Source: Sophora flavescens (Eukaryota; Streptophyta; Magnoliopsida; Fabales; Fabaceae). From it: a DNA stretch of 64,000 nt. The stretch is taken from NCBI GenBank assembly GCA_030762895.1, contig CM061063.1:50237196-50301195 (forward strand), in the 5' to 3' direction. The translations under genes and the position numbers were made by a program. Shown here piece by piece: positions 23,001 to 34,680 of the stretch; positions within the stretch are counted from its first letter, which is position 1, and the number at the start of each line of letters is the position of its first letter. The notes under the pieces are model-generated. The model made no database searches. It was not told where the DNA came from and saw only the letters and a program-made list of their open reading frames with translations.

Positions 23001-25615
23001 AAAACGCCCGCCTTGTTAATGCATATCTTATAGCAATGGCTAAGCTAATCTAACAACAGAAAATGAGTAGAATAATAATGTAAGATGTTAAAGTTTGGTA
23101 TGAGCTTGTTAAATACATTATAAAAAAAAAAACACAAAGGTCATCAATTCCACAAATAAAGATGGCAGCATTACCTTAGAGATGTAAACAGCGCTAACGG
23201 CGATAGTTACACGACCAGAGGTCAAAGGGGCTAGAAATGCTGCAAATCTCTGGAGCAAGAATGACATAAATAAAAGATATGTGAGCAAGCTTTCTGATGT
23301 GAAGACAGAAGAACACAAGCAGACCAAAGAGAATATTATCTCTAAGAAAATGATCACCTGATCTGCATTTTTTATTGCACTCAAATATTCACCACCTGGT
23401 GAAACATCGGCTACGGAATTCAACAAATTCTCTCTGGGTATTCTCACATTGTCAAACCTGAATACACATGTCCAGAACTTTTGAGTTTACTCATTTAAAT
23501 AAATTTCATTTACCAGGTGAAATCTTGTTTTAAAATAGTTTATTTTACCAGATACGGCCATTATCAACTCCATTTAAACCAATTTTGTGGCCACATTCAG
23601 CTATTCGGATGTTTGGACATATGCTTCCATCTGAATCCCTGATTTGGGCAATAAATGCATGCACCCCTTGATTGCTTCCATTTATGTTGAGCTGTGAAAA
23701 GACTATAGTGTGTGTTGCATGCTGAATAGAAAAATAAGTGAATATAATGTTAATATATACAAAGTTGGAGCAGGAGAAAAATGCAAGCACCAAAACAATC
23801 TTATGACATGGAGGCTTTGAAAATAATTATCAAGAGTTACACAAGAATCCTTACATTTGCTGCACCACCAATCCAATACTTCTGAGCCGATTCACATGGA
23901 GTATTGATGACAAACTCTCCAGTTTTTGAATCATAGGTAGTGACTGTTTCAATTCCTCGGACCTATGAAAATTAGTCTGGAAAGAATTATTGAAAGTGAC
24001 AAGACAAAAGCACAACAAACTACATGTGGGCCCAATACCCCGGACTTATTGAGCAACCTTCACATACATTACTTCCATGGCCCAACTCAGACATAGCAAA
24101 ACAACCCTTCAGCTCATAGTTTTCAGTAGATCTCAACCACTTATCATGATGGCGCTTGGTTCCAAGAAACTTTACAGCTCCACCCCTGAAATCCATTATA
24201 CATCAGAGAAACCATCAACTATTAGAAATGATGTTTTTGAGAAAAACAAAATCAACTGAGGTGGAGTCATGAACAGGTCCATCATTCTTTTTCTTGTTTT
24301 CTACCTCCACCTCGCCAAAAAATTAAGGGGAGCTCTTTTTTTGCAATTCTTCCAACCAGATAGCTTCAAAAGGCACAGAATGACATTATATCGTATGTCC
24401 TGAAAGTTTGACAAGTAAAGAGTATGTCTTCTAACAAGGCCAGATATGCGTTAAAAATCCGAACTTTATTCTTTGGGAGAACTTACAAGCACAATTCAAA
24501 CACCTGCATTACCCCCTTGTAACCCCCCTGCCAGAACACACTCAGAAAGATTTAATCCCAAAGCTCTCTCTAACGGATTGTATCCCAAAATTGTATCTGT
24601 TTTTGGAAGACAATAGAGGATCTAACCCCCCTTCCCCCCTTTTTTTATAGATGGGTATAATTCCAACGAGGCCCACACAACTTAAAAAAAAAACATCTAA
24701 ACATAGATGTGTTTGGGATGATGGAGTAGGATGGTTAATAATGGAATGCAGTGGTTAAAAAATATTAAGCTATTGTTCTGAGAGTTTACTAATTAATGGA
24801 GTGGGATGGTAACCTAAACCATTCCATCCTACCCAAATCCCCAATTGTTATATCCTCCAAACAATAGAATGGTATACTTCTACCTCTCCAACTCCATTCC
24901 ATCCTAAACAATTCCGTTAATAACCACTCGACTCCATCTCCTTCAAAATTCTCAAAATAAACACAGCCTTAGAAGTGCTTATAGAAAGAAGTTGATACCA
25001 ACTAATTTATCATGTGAAAAATTAAAACTTAACATCCACCCTCTTTCACCTATTAATCTTCAAATGTTCACCTTAAACAAGCACACCCAAGTAACCAAAA
25101 AAAGCATGAAATTGATGCATGAAGAAGAGATAGATAGTGAGAGAGTACCATAAGAAGATATGGACGCCAATCTTGACTGCAAGAGAATGATCATACATCC
25201 CAATAATCTCATGAAGCGCCAATTTCCTCAACTCAGCTTCAGGTCCATCACCAGTGAGCCACCCTTTGAAAACACCATGATCCAACAGATACATGATTCG
25301 CTTCATGGTGATCTCTCTCTGTTGTTCCATGGATTGGTTGAAATCTGGGGAGACGAAGACCCTTCCACCTTGCTCTCTGCGGTTGAAGAGGTTGCTTTGT
25401 ATTATCAAATTGAACAACCAGTCACGATCCTCAAAATTGTGACCGTCCACGAGCTTCCGCATCTCCCTCACGTCGAATGCGAATGGGTTCGAGAGCTCCG
25501 GGGAAGAGTAGTTGAGGCAGGGGATGGGTGAGAGGCTGAGAGGGGTGGTGGAAGGGTGGTGGTGGAGGAGGTGGTCGGTGAGGACCTTGGTTCGACGTGA
25601 AACGCGGTGGTCCAT
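20085..25615 (-). CDS. ACX3: Peroxisomal acyl-CoA oxidase 3
   Basis: Thirteen exons on the minus strand join in frame: 25149-25615, 24068-24185, 23855-23962, 23549-23721, 23358-23457, 23175-23249, 22919-23049, 22311-22446, 22114-22233, 21156-21302, 20969-21073, 20788-20889 and 20085-20333. This gives 676 codons plus stop, the known length for plant ACX3. The enzyme oxidises medium-chain acyl-CoA to trans-2-enoyl-CoA, making H2O2, the first step of peroxisomal beta-oxidation. RTKVLTDHL at residues 8-16 fits a PTS2 signal (R-x6-HL), as in the family; there is no C-terminal PTS1. Conserved blocks include GCFAMSELGHGSN, KYWIGGAANHATH, GHKIGLNGVDNG, APLTSGRVTI and FEGDNNVLMQQ. Exon 11 must end at CTA before GTGAGG to keep the family sequence. 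Introns carry small MITEs; the gene appears intact. Confidence 0.95.
20432..20573. mobile_element. Small MITE in ACX3 intron 12
   Basis: Inverted ends GCTAACCTCTTTAAGGAACC and the complement of TTCCTTAACAAGTGAGACAC, with an inner repeat ACAAGTTTT..CAAATATTAAATACA.CAATTCC that recurs at about 28790-28940. A partial end, AAGGACACTCGTTAGC, lies at 46713-46727. Confidence 0.65.
20596..20757. mobile_element. Stem-loop MITE in ACX3 intron 12
   Basis: GGTATGAACTGTCAGTGTAAA at the left is inverted at the right as TTTACACTACGGTGCATACC. The arms are about 65 bp with a short loop. A relative lies inside the hAT element near 16870-17060. Confidence 0.6.
24705..24970. mobile_element. MITE-like inverted repeat in ACX3 intron 1
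   Basis: It begins ATGTGTTTGGGATGATGGAG and ends CTCCATCTCCTTCAAAATTC...AAACACAG; the middle shows GGGATGGTAACC against GGTTTAGGTTACC. Target duplications were not resolved, so the limits are approximate. Confidence 0.45.
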
Positions 25616-25716
25616 GGCTGAAGGTGATGATTGATGGATGACAAAGAGAAGGAGAGAGTTTGGTTTGAAGAAGAAAGGACGAGAGATGTGGGAATCTATC
25701 TATACTTATAATAAAT
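25616..25716 (-). promoter_or_regulatory. ACX3 leader / proximal promoter
   Basis: Only about 100 bases separate the ACX3 start codon from a Mutator-like element, so the 5' UTR and core promoter must lie here or partly within the element. Confidence 0.45.
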
Positions 25717-26853
25717 GAGAAAAGGCGTATTCGTCCTCAAATTTATTAAGATGCATCTGAAAAAAAAAATAATAATATTAGTAACTTATTTTTTTAATAT
25801 TTTTTTTTAATTGGTTGAAATTTATGTGGGTCTTATAAAATTTAAGTAAGATCCACATGAATTAATGTGACCCACACGATTGAAAAAGTGTGTTGAAAAG
25901 TATGTATCAGAGAATGTATTGCTAACACTCAAATAAAAAAGATACAATTTAATCTCCCAATTTATTTCCGTGAGACAATTTGCCATCAGTCAACCATTAA
26001 TTAATTTTTTTTAATCATTTTAGTCACTCATTTTTCTTTAGTAACCCGTTTTAGTCCCTATAAAAGTTATTGTGACCCAATATGGTATTTGTGTGTATTA
26101 GACTACTAGAATAATCTCTTTTATGCACAACAATGACATTTATTTTGAACAATCAAAATAAAGGAACTTCGAGAACCTTGAATTGTTTAAGAATGTTGTA
26201 AGGGATTACAAGACATGTAAAGGACCTGCGAGACCAAAACCGGTAAAACCAAAAAGTATAAGGAGGACAAGCAAGAAAAAATCAACGCTGAACAAGATGG
26301 AACTATATCACAAACTGATCCTCAAAGAGAATCTGTCGCACATGTATTATGTTTTAGAGTACAATAAACTTGTTTGTAATATAATATTTATTTCTAATCA
26401 TTCATTTTGATTATTATTTTAGAGTTAAGAAGGGGCTCGTGATAATGTCAACCCCAATCAATCATTCACTTTGATTATTATTGTTTCATTATTAACTATT
26501 TTGGTGGATTTGGTTCATTGTGTTGCATTTGGTTCATTCTAGTTGTTCAAAATAAAGGTTATTCTTGTGCATAGTTGTACATAAAAGAGGTCATTATGGT
26601 AGTCTAATATACATAGGGACCATATTGGGTCAGAATAACTTTTCTATGGACTAAAATGGGTCACTAAAGAAAAAAGAAGGGACTAAAATAGGTCAAAAAA
26701 ATAAATTAATGGAAGTCAAAGACGGTTGACTGATGGATAGACCAAACTATCTCATGGAAGTAAATTTGGGGGACTAAGTGATACCTTTTTTATTTTTAGG
26801 GACCAAAATTAGGTACTCGAAAAATTTGAGAGACAAAAATGGGCCTTTACTCT
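25717..26853. mobile_element. Mutator-like element with ~225-bp TIRs beside ACX3
   Basis: The left arm (GAGAAAAGGCGTATTCGTCC... then about 25935-26165) is inverted in the right arm (about 26545-26853, ending GGGCCTTTACTCT). The left arm carries an extra ~175-bp insert at about 25757-25935. Flanking 9-mers ATAATAAAT (25708-25716) and ACAATAAAT (26854-26862) match at 8/9. The centre (26166-26540) has a short ORF with a Lys/Pro-rich stretch (KPVKPKSIRRTSKKK) that matches nothing I know. Confidence 0.7.
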
Positions 26854-26936
26854 ACAATAAATTAACAAAATGATTTTTTGACACCAGAATTGGACAACTA
26901 TACGCGATAATTGTATGCATGTATAAAACAGTGTTT

Positions 26937-27590
26937 CGGTTTTTTTTTAATATTTAGCTTTTTTTAGTACTAATATTTTTGGTTAATTACTTGCAAATAT
27001 TTGGTTAATCACATGCAAATATTTAGTTCATTATATGGTTAATGAGTCATCCTGGAACTTACAATCATTTTCCACAACCATGTAAATATTTAGTTAATCA
27101 CGTGCAAATATTTGGTTAATGCAGTTCATTATATGGTTAATGGATTATCCTAAAGCTTATAATAGTTATCCACAACCATGTAAGTTTCAGGATGACCCAT
27201 TAACCATATAATGAACTGAATTAACTAAATATATATACGTGATTAACCAAATATTTACATGGTTGTGGAAAATGATTATAAGCTTCAGGATGACCCATTA
27301 ACCATATATTGAACTGAATTAACCAAATATTTGCACGTCATTAAACAAATATTTACATGATTGTGGAAAATGATTTTATGCTTCAAGATGACCCATTAAC
27401 CATATAATGAATTGAATTAATCAAATATTTACACGGGATTAACCAAATATCTACGTGATTGTGGAAGATGAGTGGAAGATGATTGCAAGTTTTAGGATCA
27501 TCCATTAATCATATAATGAATTGAATTAACCAAATATTTGCACGTGATTAACAAAAAATGTTAGTACCAAAAAAAACTAAATATTTTTTA
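26937..27590. mobile_element. Foldback element built of ~115-bp tandem units
   Basis: Units containing CCATATAATGAACTGAATTAA, CCAAATATTTGCACG and GGTTGTGGAAAATGATTATA are repeated about three to four times to the right of about 27182 and about twice, inverted, to the left. The outermost ends (AATATTTAGCTTTTTTTAGT / ACCAAAAAAAACTAAATATT) are also inverted. There is no coding capacity. Confidence 0.75.
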
Positions 27591-27665
27591 TAAAAAAAGG
27601 CCAAAATTACAAAAATACCACCACTATAATTCGCTACAGTGCTATTTCAGTAGAGGTGTTCAGTC

Positions 27666-28405
27666 TAGGGATGTTCATTAACCGATCCAAACCGATTCAA
27701 ACCGCAAAACAAACCGAAAAAACCGCAATTTTTTATTGGATTGGATCGGATTTTGGATCCTATAGTGAGATCCAATCCAATCCAATCCAAACCGATCTAT
27801 TATATACATATACTATTATTTTTGAAATTATAATATTACTCATACTCAAACATTATTCTTCATACTTTTATGTCCCTTATTCTCTTTAATATTTTTGTTG
27901 GAATGACATATATAAGGCTATTTATAATAAATATTAATGTCTTGAAGATATATTTTACTAAAAGTTTTGATGCATAACATATATATATTTGATTGAGTAA
28001 TCATGAAAAATAGGAAAGCAATTAAGTAAATTTGAAAAATAATTAACTACAATTTATTTGTAGCCGATTCAAGGAAAAAAAATAGGATAAATGGGAGCAG
28101 ATATAGAGAATTGATATAAAAGAACGTGTTAAAAAATATCAATAATTTTGTTCTTCTCAAACTCCCAAATTAAAACGAAGATTATCTTTTATCCACTATT
28201 AAATAAGTAGAAATGACACTTAACATTATAAAAAAAATAAAGTATGACTAAAACCGGATTATCCAATCCAATCCGCATTTGATTGGATTGGATCGAATCG
28301 GATTTTTTTAATGAAGCAAATCGATCCAATCCAAACCATATGATATTTTCATCATTGAATCAAATGACTTTTTAGCTCAAAACCAATCCAATCGGCGAAC
28401 ACCTA
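27666..28405. mobile_element. hAT-type relative without clear target duplication
   Basis: It starts TAGGGATGTTC and ends GAACACCTA, with subterminal GATCCAATCCAATCC repeats shared, inverted, with the hAT element at 16550-17343. The flanking 8-mers differ. A second TIR-like TAGAGGTGTTC lies directly upstream at 27651, so the left end may be rearranged. Confidence 0.6.
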
Positions 28406-29514
28406 CTTAATTAAAGTCCTGTTTAATATTCATTATACCGTTCATTCACTCACACTCTACTGTTCATCTCCATATTGACTCACATAAATTTACACGGTTT
28501 CCTATGCAATTGCAAAAGTATCGTTCAATGCAGTGTTTTATTCATGTGGCTTAATGTTATCATATTAAAAACAACTAAAAAAAAACTAAGGAAGATGTTC
28601 TACTATTGATAAAATACTAAAATAATGAATAATATAGCAAAATAAAAAAGTCGCTATTGAAAATAATTATAAATACAAATAAAATTTGATGAAGGAATTT
28701 TTTTTTGTTTTAAAATAATAATAAATACAACTTACAAAATGTAAATGTTTTAAATAGTAATAAAATAAGGATCATGGTAACGATTGTATTTAGAGCACTC
28801 TTTAAGAAATAAAAAAAAATAAGTTTTTTTTTGAAAACTAAATATTTCACATTTTTCAAATATTAAATACATCAATTCCTCATAAAAAAATTCTTTTCTT
28901 TGATTTCTTAAAGAGTGCACGAGAACACTCGTTAGCATTCTTAATAGAATAAATAAGACACAATTAGCAAGATAAATTCAGTGTTTTAAATAGTAATTAA
29001 ACGACAAAAGTAAAGCTGCATAGGAATTCTCACTTTTCATTATTATAATAAAAGATAAAACATATTAATAAAGATCACTATTTAAAATAATAAAAAAAAT
29101 AATAGAGGATAAAATATAACCAAAAAAAGTAACTGTTTGACATGATAACAAAATTTGAGTGGAAAAAAATTCTATTTAAAATAATAAAAATATAAAAAAA
29201 TTAACATTTGTCAAAAACTTAATTAAATAATAAAATAATAAGATATAAAATTGAGTATGAAAAGTCATCATTCCAAATAATTAAAAAAAATTAAAATAAT
29301 AATGAAATAATATAATATGTTTTTTTACAGAAACATTACTTTTTGAAATGATAATAAAATAATTATACATGAAATTGAATATAAAAATTTTATTATATTT
29401 TTTAAATTGATAATAAAAAAATATACATGAAATTGAATATAAAAATTTTATTATCTAAAACAAGAAAAATAAATATTAAAAGATTACAAATAATGACAAA
29501 ATATTTTAAAAAAA
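28406..29514. other. AT-rich region, one MITE copy
   Basis: Very AT-rich with no gene. About 28790-28940 is a copy of the small MITE found in ACX3 intron 12 (GAGCACTCTTTAAG ... CTTAAAGAGTGCACGAGAAC). Confidence 0.45.
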
Positions 29515-29748
29515 GGTTAAATATATTTTTAATCTCTATAAAATTGGTAAAAACTGATTTTGGTCTCTATAAAATTTTGTTTATTTTTAGTCCCTAGAGA
29601 AATTAAAAAATTGTGCCATTTTAATATCGGCCGAGGGACTAAAAACTCACCACTTTTATTAAATGCAAGGACTAAAACCAATAAAATTTGTTTATGAACC
29701 AAAATCAAATTTTACAAATTTTGTAGGAATCAAAAACACATTTGACCC
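29515..29748. mobile_element. MITE with GGTTAAAT/ATTTGACCC ends
   Basis: GGTTAAATATATTTTTAATC at the left pairs with the complement of GAATCAAAAACACATTTGACCC at the right. The ~50-bp arms include TGATTTTGGT/ACCAAAATCA. It resembles the 17859-18266 MITE family. A-rich flanks hide any target duplication. Confidence 0.65.
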
Positions 29749-30037
29749 AAAAATAATAGTAAACACACATTAATAAGGTAATTTTGAATAACTTTTTTAA
29801 TAACACATTACTAATTAATATATGGTTATAATTTTTATGTTTGTTATATTATGATATTAATTACTATTATCATCTTAACAAATAAAATTAAAACAATTAT
29901 TATTTTATTATTTACCTAATTAATATTATGTCACAATATTTTTAATTATAGTAATTTTATATTTTATTATTTTATCACATTTATATTTTTATAATACATA
30001 AATTAAATTATCAAGTTCATGCATCGTACCAATCTAG

Positions 30038-30039
<2 letters not shown>

Positions 30040-30093
<54 letters not shown>
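30040..30093. repeat. (AT)n microsatellite
   Basis: An uninterrupted TA dinucleotide run of about 54 bases. Confidence 0.97.
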
Positions 30094-30095
<2 letters not shown>

Positions 30096-30351
30096 CTAGT
30101 AGTGACCGTGCCATGCACGAATATACATTGCTTTTGAATATTTTAAAAATTAACAAAATTTTGATTTATTTCAATTATGAATTGTAAAATATAACATTTT
30201 TAGTTATTAATCATTATTATCCATATAGGTAGTTGTTTATATATCTGATAAATTATGATCTTTAAAACGCAATAAATGGGGAAAATAAAAATTAATTATG
30301 TATAGGAACTGAATTTTTAAATATTTGGTTGAATATCTTGTTAATTATCAT

Positions 30352-30545
30352 TTTTTTTTTCGATCTACTTCGAGGAGTATCTCACCGCCAACCTGAGACG
30401 GTGACTAATCTCCTGCGGGAGTTTGTTCGGCACCTCGATGGATGGCATCCCTCCCAGCTGAGATTTTTTCCATACCCAAGACTCGAACTCGAGACCTTGG
30501 TTAAGGGACGAGAGGCATTTAACCACTCACGTCAACCTCAGTTGG
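30352..30545 (-). mobile_element. tRNA-derived SINE with 13-bp target duplication
   Basis: On the minus strand it begins CCAACTGAGGTTGACGTGAG (A-box region). A B-box-like AGTTCGAGTCT lies about 30 bases on, and it ends AGTAGATCGAAAAAAAAA. TGTTAATTATCAT flanks it perfectly at 30339-30351 and 30546-30558. 194 bp. Confidence 0.87.
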
Positions 30546-30558
30546 TGTTAATTATCAT

Positions 30559-32384
30559 CTTTAAAATAGAATACAGTGAGAAAAAAAAAATTATGGGTGA
30601 GGCAGGATAATAATTAATAGCTTCAAATAAAACAAAGCATGAAAATACAAAATTTCCAAGATTGTTTTTCAAATACCAAATCTTAATATCCAAAACAAAA
30701 CAAAAAACTATTGTTAATAAGTGACATTGTTTATTAACTTTATAGAAAGAAAAAAAAACAGTTACGAACTTCTATGGCATAGATCATGCATGGATCTCGA
30801 ATATCAAGAGCTAATTCAACAACGTTATTGCATTTGAAGTGATTAGCCTTGCGGAACTTGTACCCTTTTGTTGTCGTGTGTTGGTCATTTATTTGATTTA
30901 TTTCTCTTTTTTTTTTCTTGTGGAAGTTAACTATTTTTGAAAAATATGTTTATCTATCATATTATTTTTCTTTTATGTTGAAAATCTATTAAAACATTTT
31001 TATAAAATATATTTGTCTATCAAATATATTGTCTATTTATTTCTCCTTTTTTCCCGTGCAAATTAACAATTTTTAAAAATATTTTTATCCACTACATAAA
31101 TTTTTCATCTTTTAAAAATCTAGGCTATTTATTTCTCCTCTTTTTCCTGTGGAATAACCATTTTTAAAAATATATTTATATATTATATTTTTCTTCTGTT
31201 AGAATTTGAAATTTTATTTGATTTATTTTTCTCTTTTCTCGTAAAAGATAACTATTTCTAAAAATATATCTATCTATCATTTTTTTTTATCAAATCTAGC
31301 ATATTATTTTTTACCTCTCTGCTAAAAATCATGTTAATTTTTCATCTCTATGTAAGATATGTTTACCTCTTGTGATCTATTTATTAAAAATATTTCTTTA
31401 TATAGTTTCTCTTTCCATGATATATAAATATTCATCAATATAAATATTCACTAATAGTTCAAATTTATTCTATCAAATGAAAATAAAAAAATCAAACTCT
31501 AGTAAGAATTAAGAGCTTCTGTAAAATTAAAATGTAACTTACCTAATGCCTTCTATGTAATCTAGCTTTCGTATATATAACATAGAGATTGTGCTTCCAT
31601 ATAGACTTTGATCAACGCACAAAAAAAAGCTCAGAAGTCTTCAACCAGAATTTGATCGGAAATGTTCACATGAGAACGGATCACATTACATAAAATAAAA
31701 ATGGAATTAGAAGATAACAGTAAAGAGTAAGGAATCCATCTTCTCCATCACAGGACTTTATTAGAGAGAATCTACAAATTTATACTGCCAGACAGACTTG
31801 AGGCATTGCGATGTGTAAATCTGATGGCAGGCTAATCGAAATATGGAGGATCATTTGCAAGAGGCATTACGACGTGAATTATAAAATAACTATTTGTATG
31901 GATCAATGAGGTTTATGAGGGGGAAATGATTTGAATTCAATTTTGGGTGAAAATAAATGAAAACAGCAGCCAGGTTAATACGCATGCAGCTCAAAGATTG
32001 CCTCGAACAAATGCCCCAAAGATTGCGTGTTGGCTAAAATGGTCAAAAAATGAGACACGTATAAAACATATGTATTTTTTGACCAAAATAATATGCCCGA
32101 AAGTAATTATTTGATTGTCAAAAACCTCATCACTTCTTCATCATTGACGAATGCAAATCACCATATCACACTGTGATCATGATAGTAGCGGCCCAATAAA
32201 AGGATACTATGTTATTTTTCTCATTTATGAATATAAACAATATAATAAAGGAGGCATCTGATGCTATGAATCCGATAGACAACTTATAAAAAGCACACAA
32301 GTTTAGAAACTTACATCAAATACTCCATTTCCTATTAAATTACCACTTTACATTCCACACAGCATACACAACTTCAGGTTTAGA
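30559..32384. other. Intergenic AT-rich, nothing recognised
   Basis: 1.8 kb without a supportable gene. About 30900-31330 has loosely repeated units of TTTATTTCTCCTTTTTTCC...TTAACTATTTTTAAAAATAT spaced about 70-100 bp, probably an old degenerate tandem array. Confidence 0.4.
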
Positions 32385-33263
32385 AATTTAACCATAAAAG
32401 CTTAAAATTGCGAATCACTACAAAAGACTTTCTGAATGCGAAGAAACAACTACTGAACATCATCAACACTCAATCCTTTTGAAAAACATAATAATATAAG
32501 ATTATATGACAAAGAAATTAAATATCTTTTACAAAACTTTAGTGGTAAAGTCTAAATGGTACCTACTAAAAAACACCAATATTTAAAGCATGCAACAAGA
32601 GGAATGGCATGACAGAGAAATTTGTATAGCCTCCAAGACGGTTCTATTGGAAAATTTAAGAAGACAATGACTGAGCTTAAATCAATGTAGAATAACAATG
32701 ATTTCTTACATTTCTTCGAAATTTGCTTGTGGCCATCAATCAAACGCTTTGACCTCTTGTCAACATATGTCGTGTGAGCATCTGTGACTCCAACATCAAG
32801 TGTCCTCCCCGCATTGCATATCGTTGCTGATTTCTTATTACTCATTGATGTTGAAGTCACACATGCTCACACAGCATATGTTGACAAGAGGTCAAAGCGT
32901 TTAATTGATAACCACGGGCAAATTCCGAAGAAATATAAGAAATCGTTATATTTTTATTATATTGATTTAAGCTCAATCATTGTCTTCTTAAATTTTCCAA
33001 TAGTACCGTCTTGGAGGCTATACCAATTTCTTTGCCACGTCATTCCACTTTTTGCATACTTTGAGTATTGGTGCTTTTTTAACAGGTACCATTTAGACTT
33101 TACCACTAAAGTTTTGTAAAAGATTTTTAATTTCTTTGTCATATAATCTTATATTATTATGTTTTTCAAAAGGATGGAATATTGGTGATGTTCAGTAATT
33201 ATTTCTTCGCATTCAAAAAGTCTTTTGTAGTGGTTCGCAATTTTAAGCTTCTATGGTTAAGTT
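32385..33263. repeat. Long inverted repeat (two ~415-bp arms)
   Basis: The left arm (about 32385-32801) is matched by its reverse complement at about 32843-33263, with a ~42-base loop. Examples are GTCAACATATGTCGTGTGAG against CACACAGCATATGTTGAC, and AAGCTTAAAATTGCGAATCA against TGGTTCGCAATTTTAAGCTT. Both arms keep a frame reading YVDKRSKRLID and LSS.IVFLNFPI.PSWRLY that matches no family I know. RNA from here would form a long near-perfect duplex. Confidence 0.85.
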
Positions 33264-33545
33264 TATAACAACCTATCGAAAGCACCCAGGTTTAAAAACT
33301 TACATCAAATGCTTCTTCCATGTTAAATTATCACTCTACATTCCAAACAATATACACAGTTGTACATGCACTAACTTTAGGTTTATAAACTTACCCATAG
33401 TAGCTTAAAAATGCGTTCAACAAAAGACTTTGAATGTGAAGGAACAATTACCGATCACCACCCAACACTGCATCCTGTTGAAAAACATAATAGTATAAGA
33501 TTATATGATAAAGAAATTAAATAACTTTTACACAATTTTAGTGGC
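33264..33545. repeat. Direct copy of the inverted repeat's outer arm
   Basis: AGCACCCAGGTTTAAAAACTTACATCAAATG... corresponds to about 32290-32555 in the same orientation (AAACTTACATCAAAT, AAAAACATAATA.TATAAGA). Confidence 0.75.
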
Positions 33546-34334
33546 CACGAAAAGGAATAAAAACATAATAGTCGCCACCAAAATTTTTTCTAGGAAAACC
33601 TTGGAAAACCCATTACTTAGGAAACTGGTTCTTTTTTATTTTTTTAAAAAAAGAGATTTGATTTCTGAAGTCGATTACAAATAGAGAAGATATTAGCACC
33701 ATATATCGTCCGTTTAAAAAAAGGTATTTCATATTAATTGTACAAAATTTTTAATAACTTTTTAAATATTTATTTTTACTCCAAAAAAAGTTTACAAGGA
33801 AGAATTATTTTTATTTTTGATATTTTGTATTTCTTTATGGTTTTTACATTTTAAAATTTATTGTTGATAAAACTTAAATGAGGTTTAGTATTACACATAA
33901 GCCCATAAGACAACCTCAAATCTAAGGGATTGGATATGACATCCAAGTTCATAGAGCATCCCTAAATAACACAACTTCAAATGTTTTAATTAGCTATTAA
34001 TTAAAAAATAAAAGAGATTCTAAAATAAGGAGAAACAAAAGTTTAGTTTTTGTTTGACAGTATGATTGATTTTGCTCATACATACTTTCGGGTGCCACGG
34101 AAAACTTACAACTATGTAATTCTTCAAAAATTTGATTGGTTGCAAGATTTTTTTTATTGGTTTTTTCCTTAAAAAAATTTGAGACAAAACAATTACTTTA
34201 AACAGAAAAGATCTAACCCAAATAAAAGGCCCAAGAAGAACCTAAACAAATCAGCCCAATCACCCACATAATAAAACAGATGTCATAGTAATAAAGTTAA
34301 AAGAAAACAAAGTCAGAGGGAAGTCTCCATCTTC
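33546..34334. other. Intergenic, nothing recognised
   Basis: AT-rich sequence with no supportable feature. Confidence 0.35.
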
Positions 34335-34680
34335 TTAACTTACCAAAACAACAGAGATGAGGGGCAAAGGAGTGAACTTGCGGCTAGGAGTGGTGTGCAG
34401 CGGTGACGACGGCGGCTCGTGGCGGTGATGTCGTGGTGGTCCTCCCAGCTGATGACAAGACGAATGCGGTGGTCGCGGTGCTGGCTGGGACGAAGAGTTC
34501 ACGGCATCCAGACGGCGGAGGGGGACAGATCGAGCGGTACAGAGATGGAGACAACGGCGAAGCGGCGCAGATGGGAAGAGTGGACGAAGGTGGTGTGGTT
34601 GTGAACCGCGGCGGATGACGGCGGCTGCAGTGCGGTGGAGCAAAGAAGATGGCGGTGCACGCGGAGTTGCTTGAAACAAA
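34335..34680. other. GC-rich island, possible exon remnant
   Basis: A sharp rise in G+C with GGCGG/GACGG motifs, flanked by AT-rich DNA. Both strands are open in several frames (a Pro/Arg/His-rich minus frame, a Gly/Val/Asp-rich plus frame), as expected from composition alone. No domain is seen. It could be a decayed first exon or a captured fragment. Confidence 0.3.

Noticed and set aside
26183..26410. Lys/Pro-rich ORF in the Mutator-like element as a captured gene
   Set aside because: Short, no recognisable family, and not bounded by splice sites.
30040..30093. (AT)n tract as an origin or regulatory site
   Set aside because: A plain dinucleotide microsatellite with no flanking signal.
32552..33119. 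Two ORFs in the hairpin arms as a gene family
   Set aside because: They mirror each other because the DNA is an inverted repeat; composition is low-complexity hydrophobic and no domain is recognised, though expression was not tested.
34335..34679. 114-codon Pro/Arg/His-rich minus-strand ORF
   Set aside because: Open in several frames on both strands because of GC-rich, repetitive composition; no domain or family resemblance.
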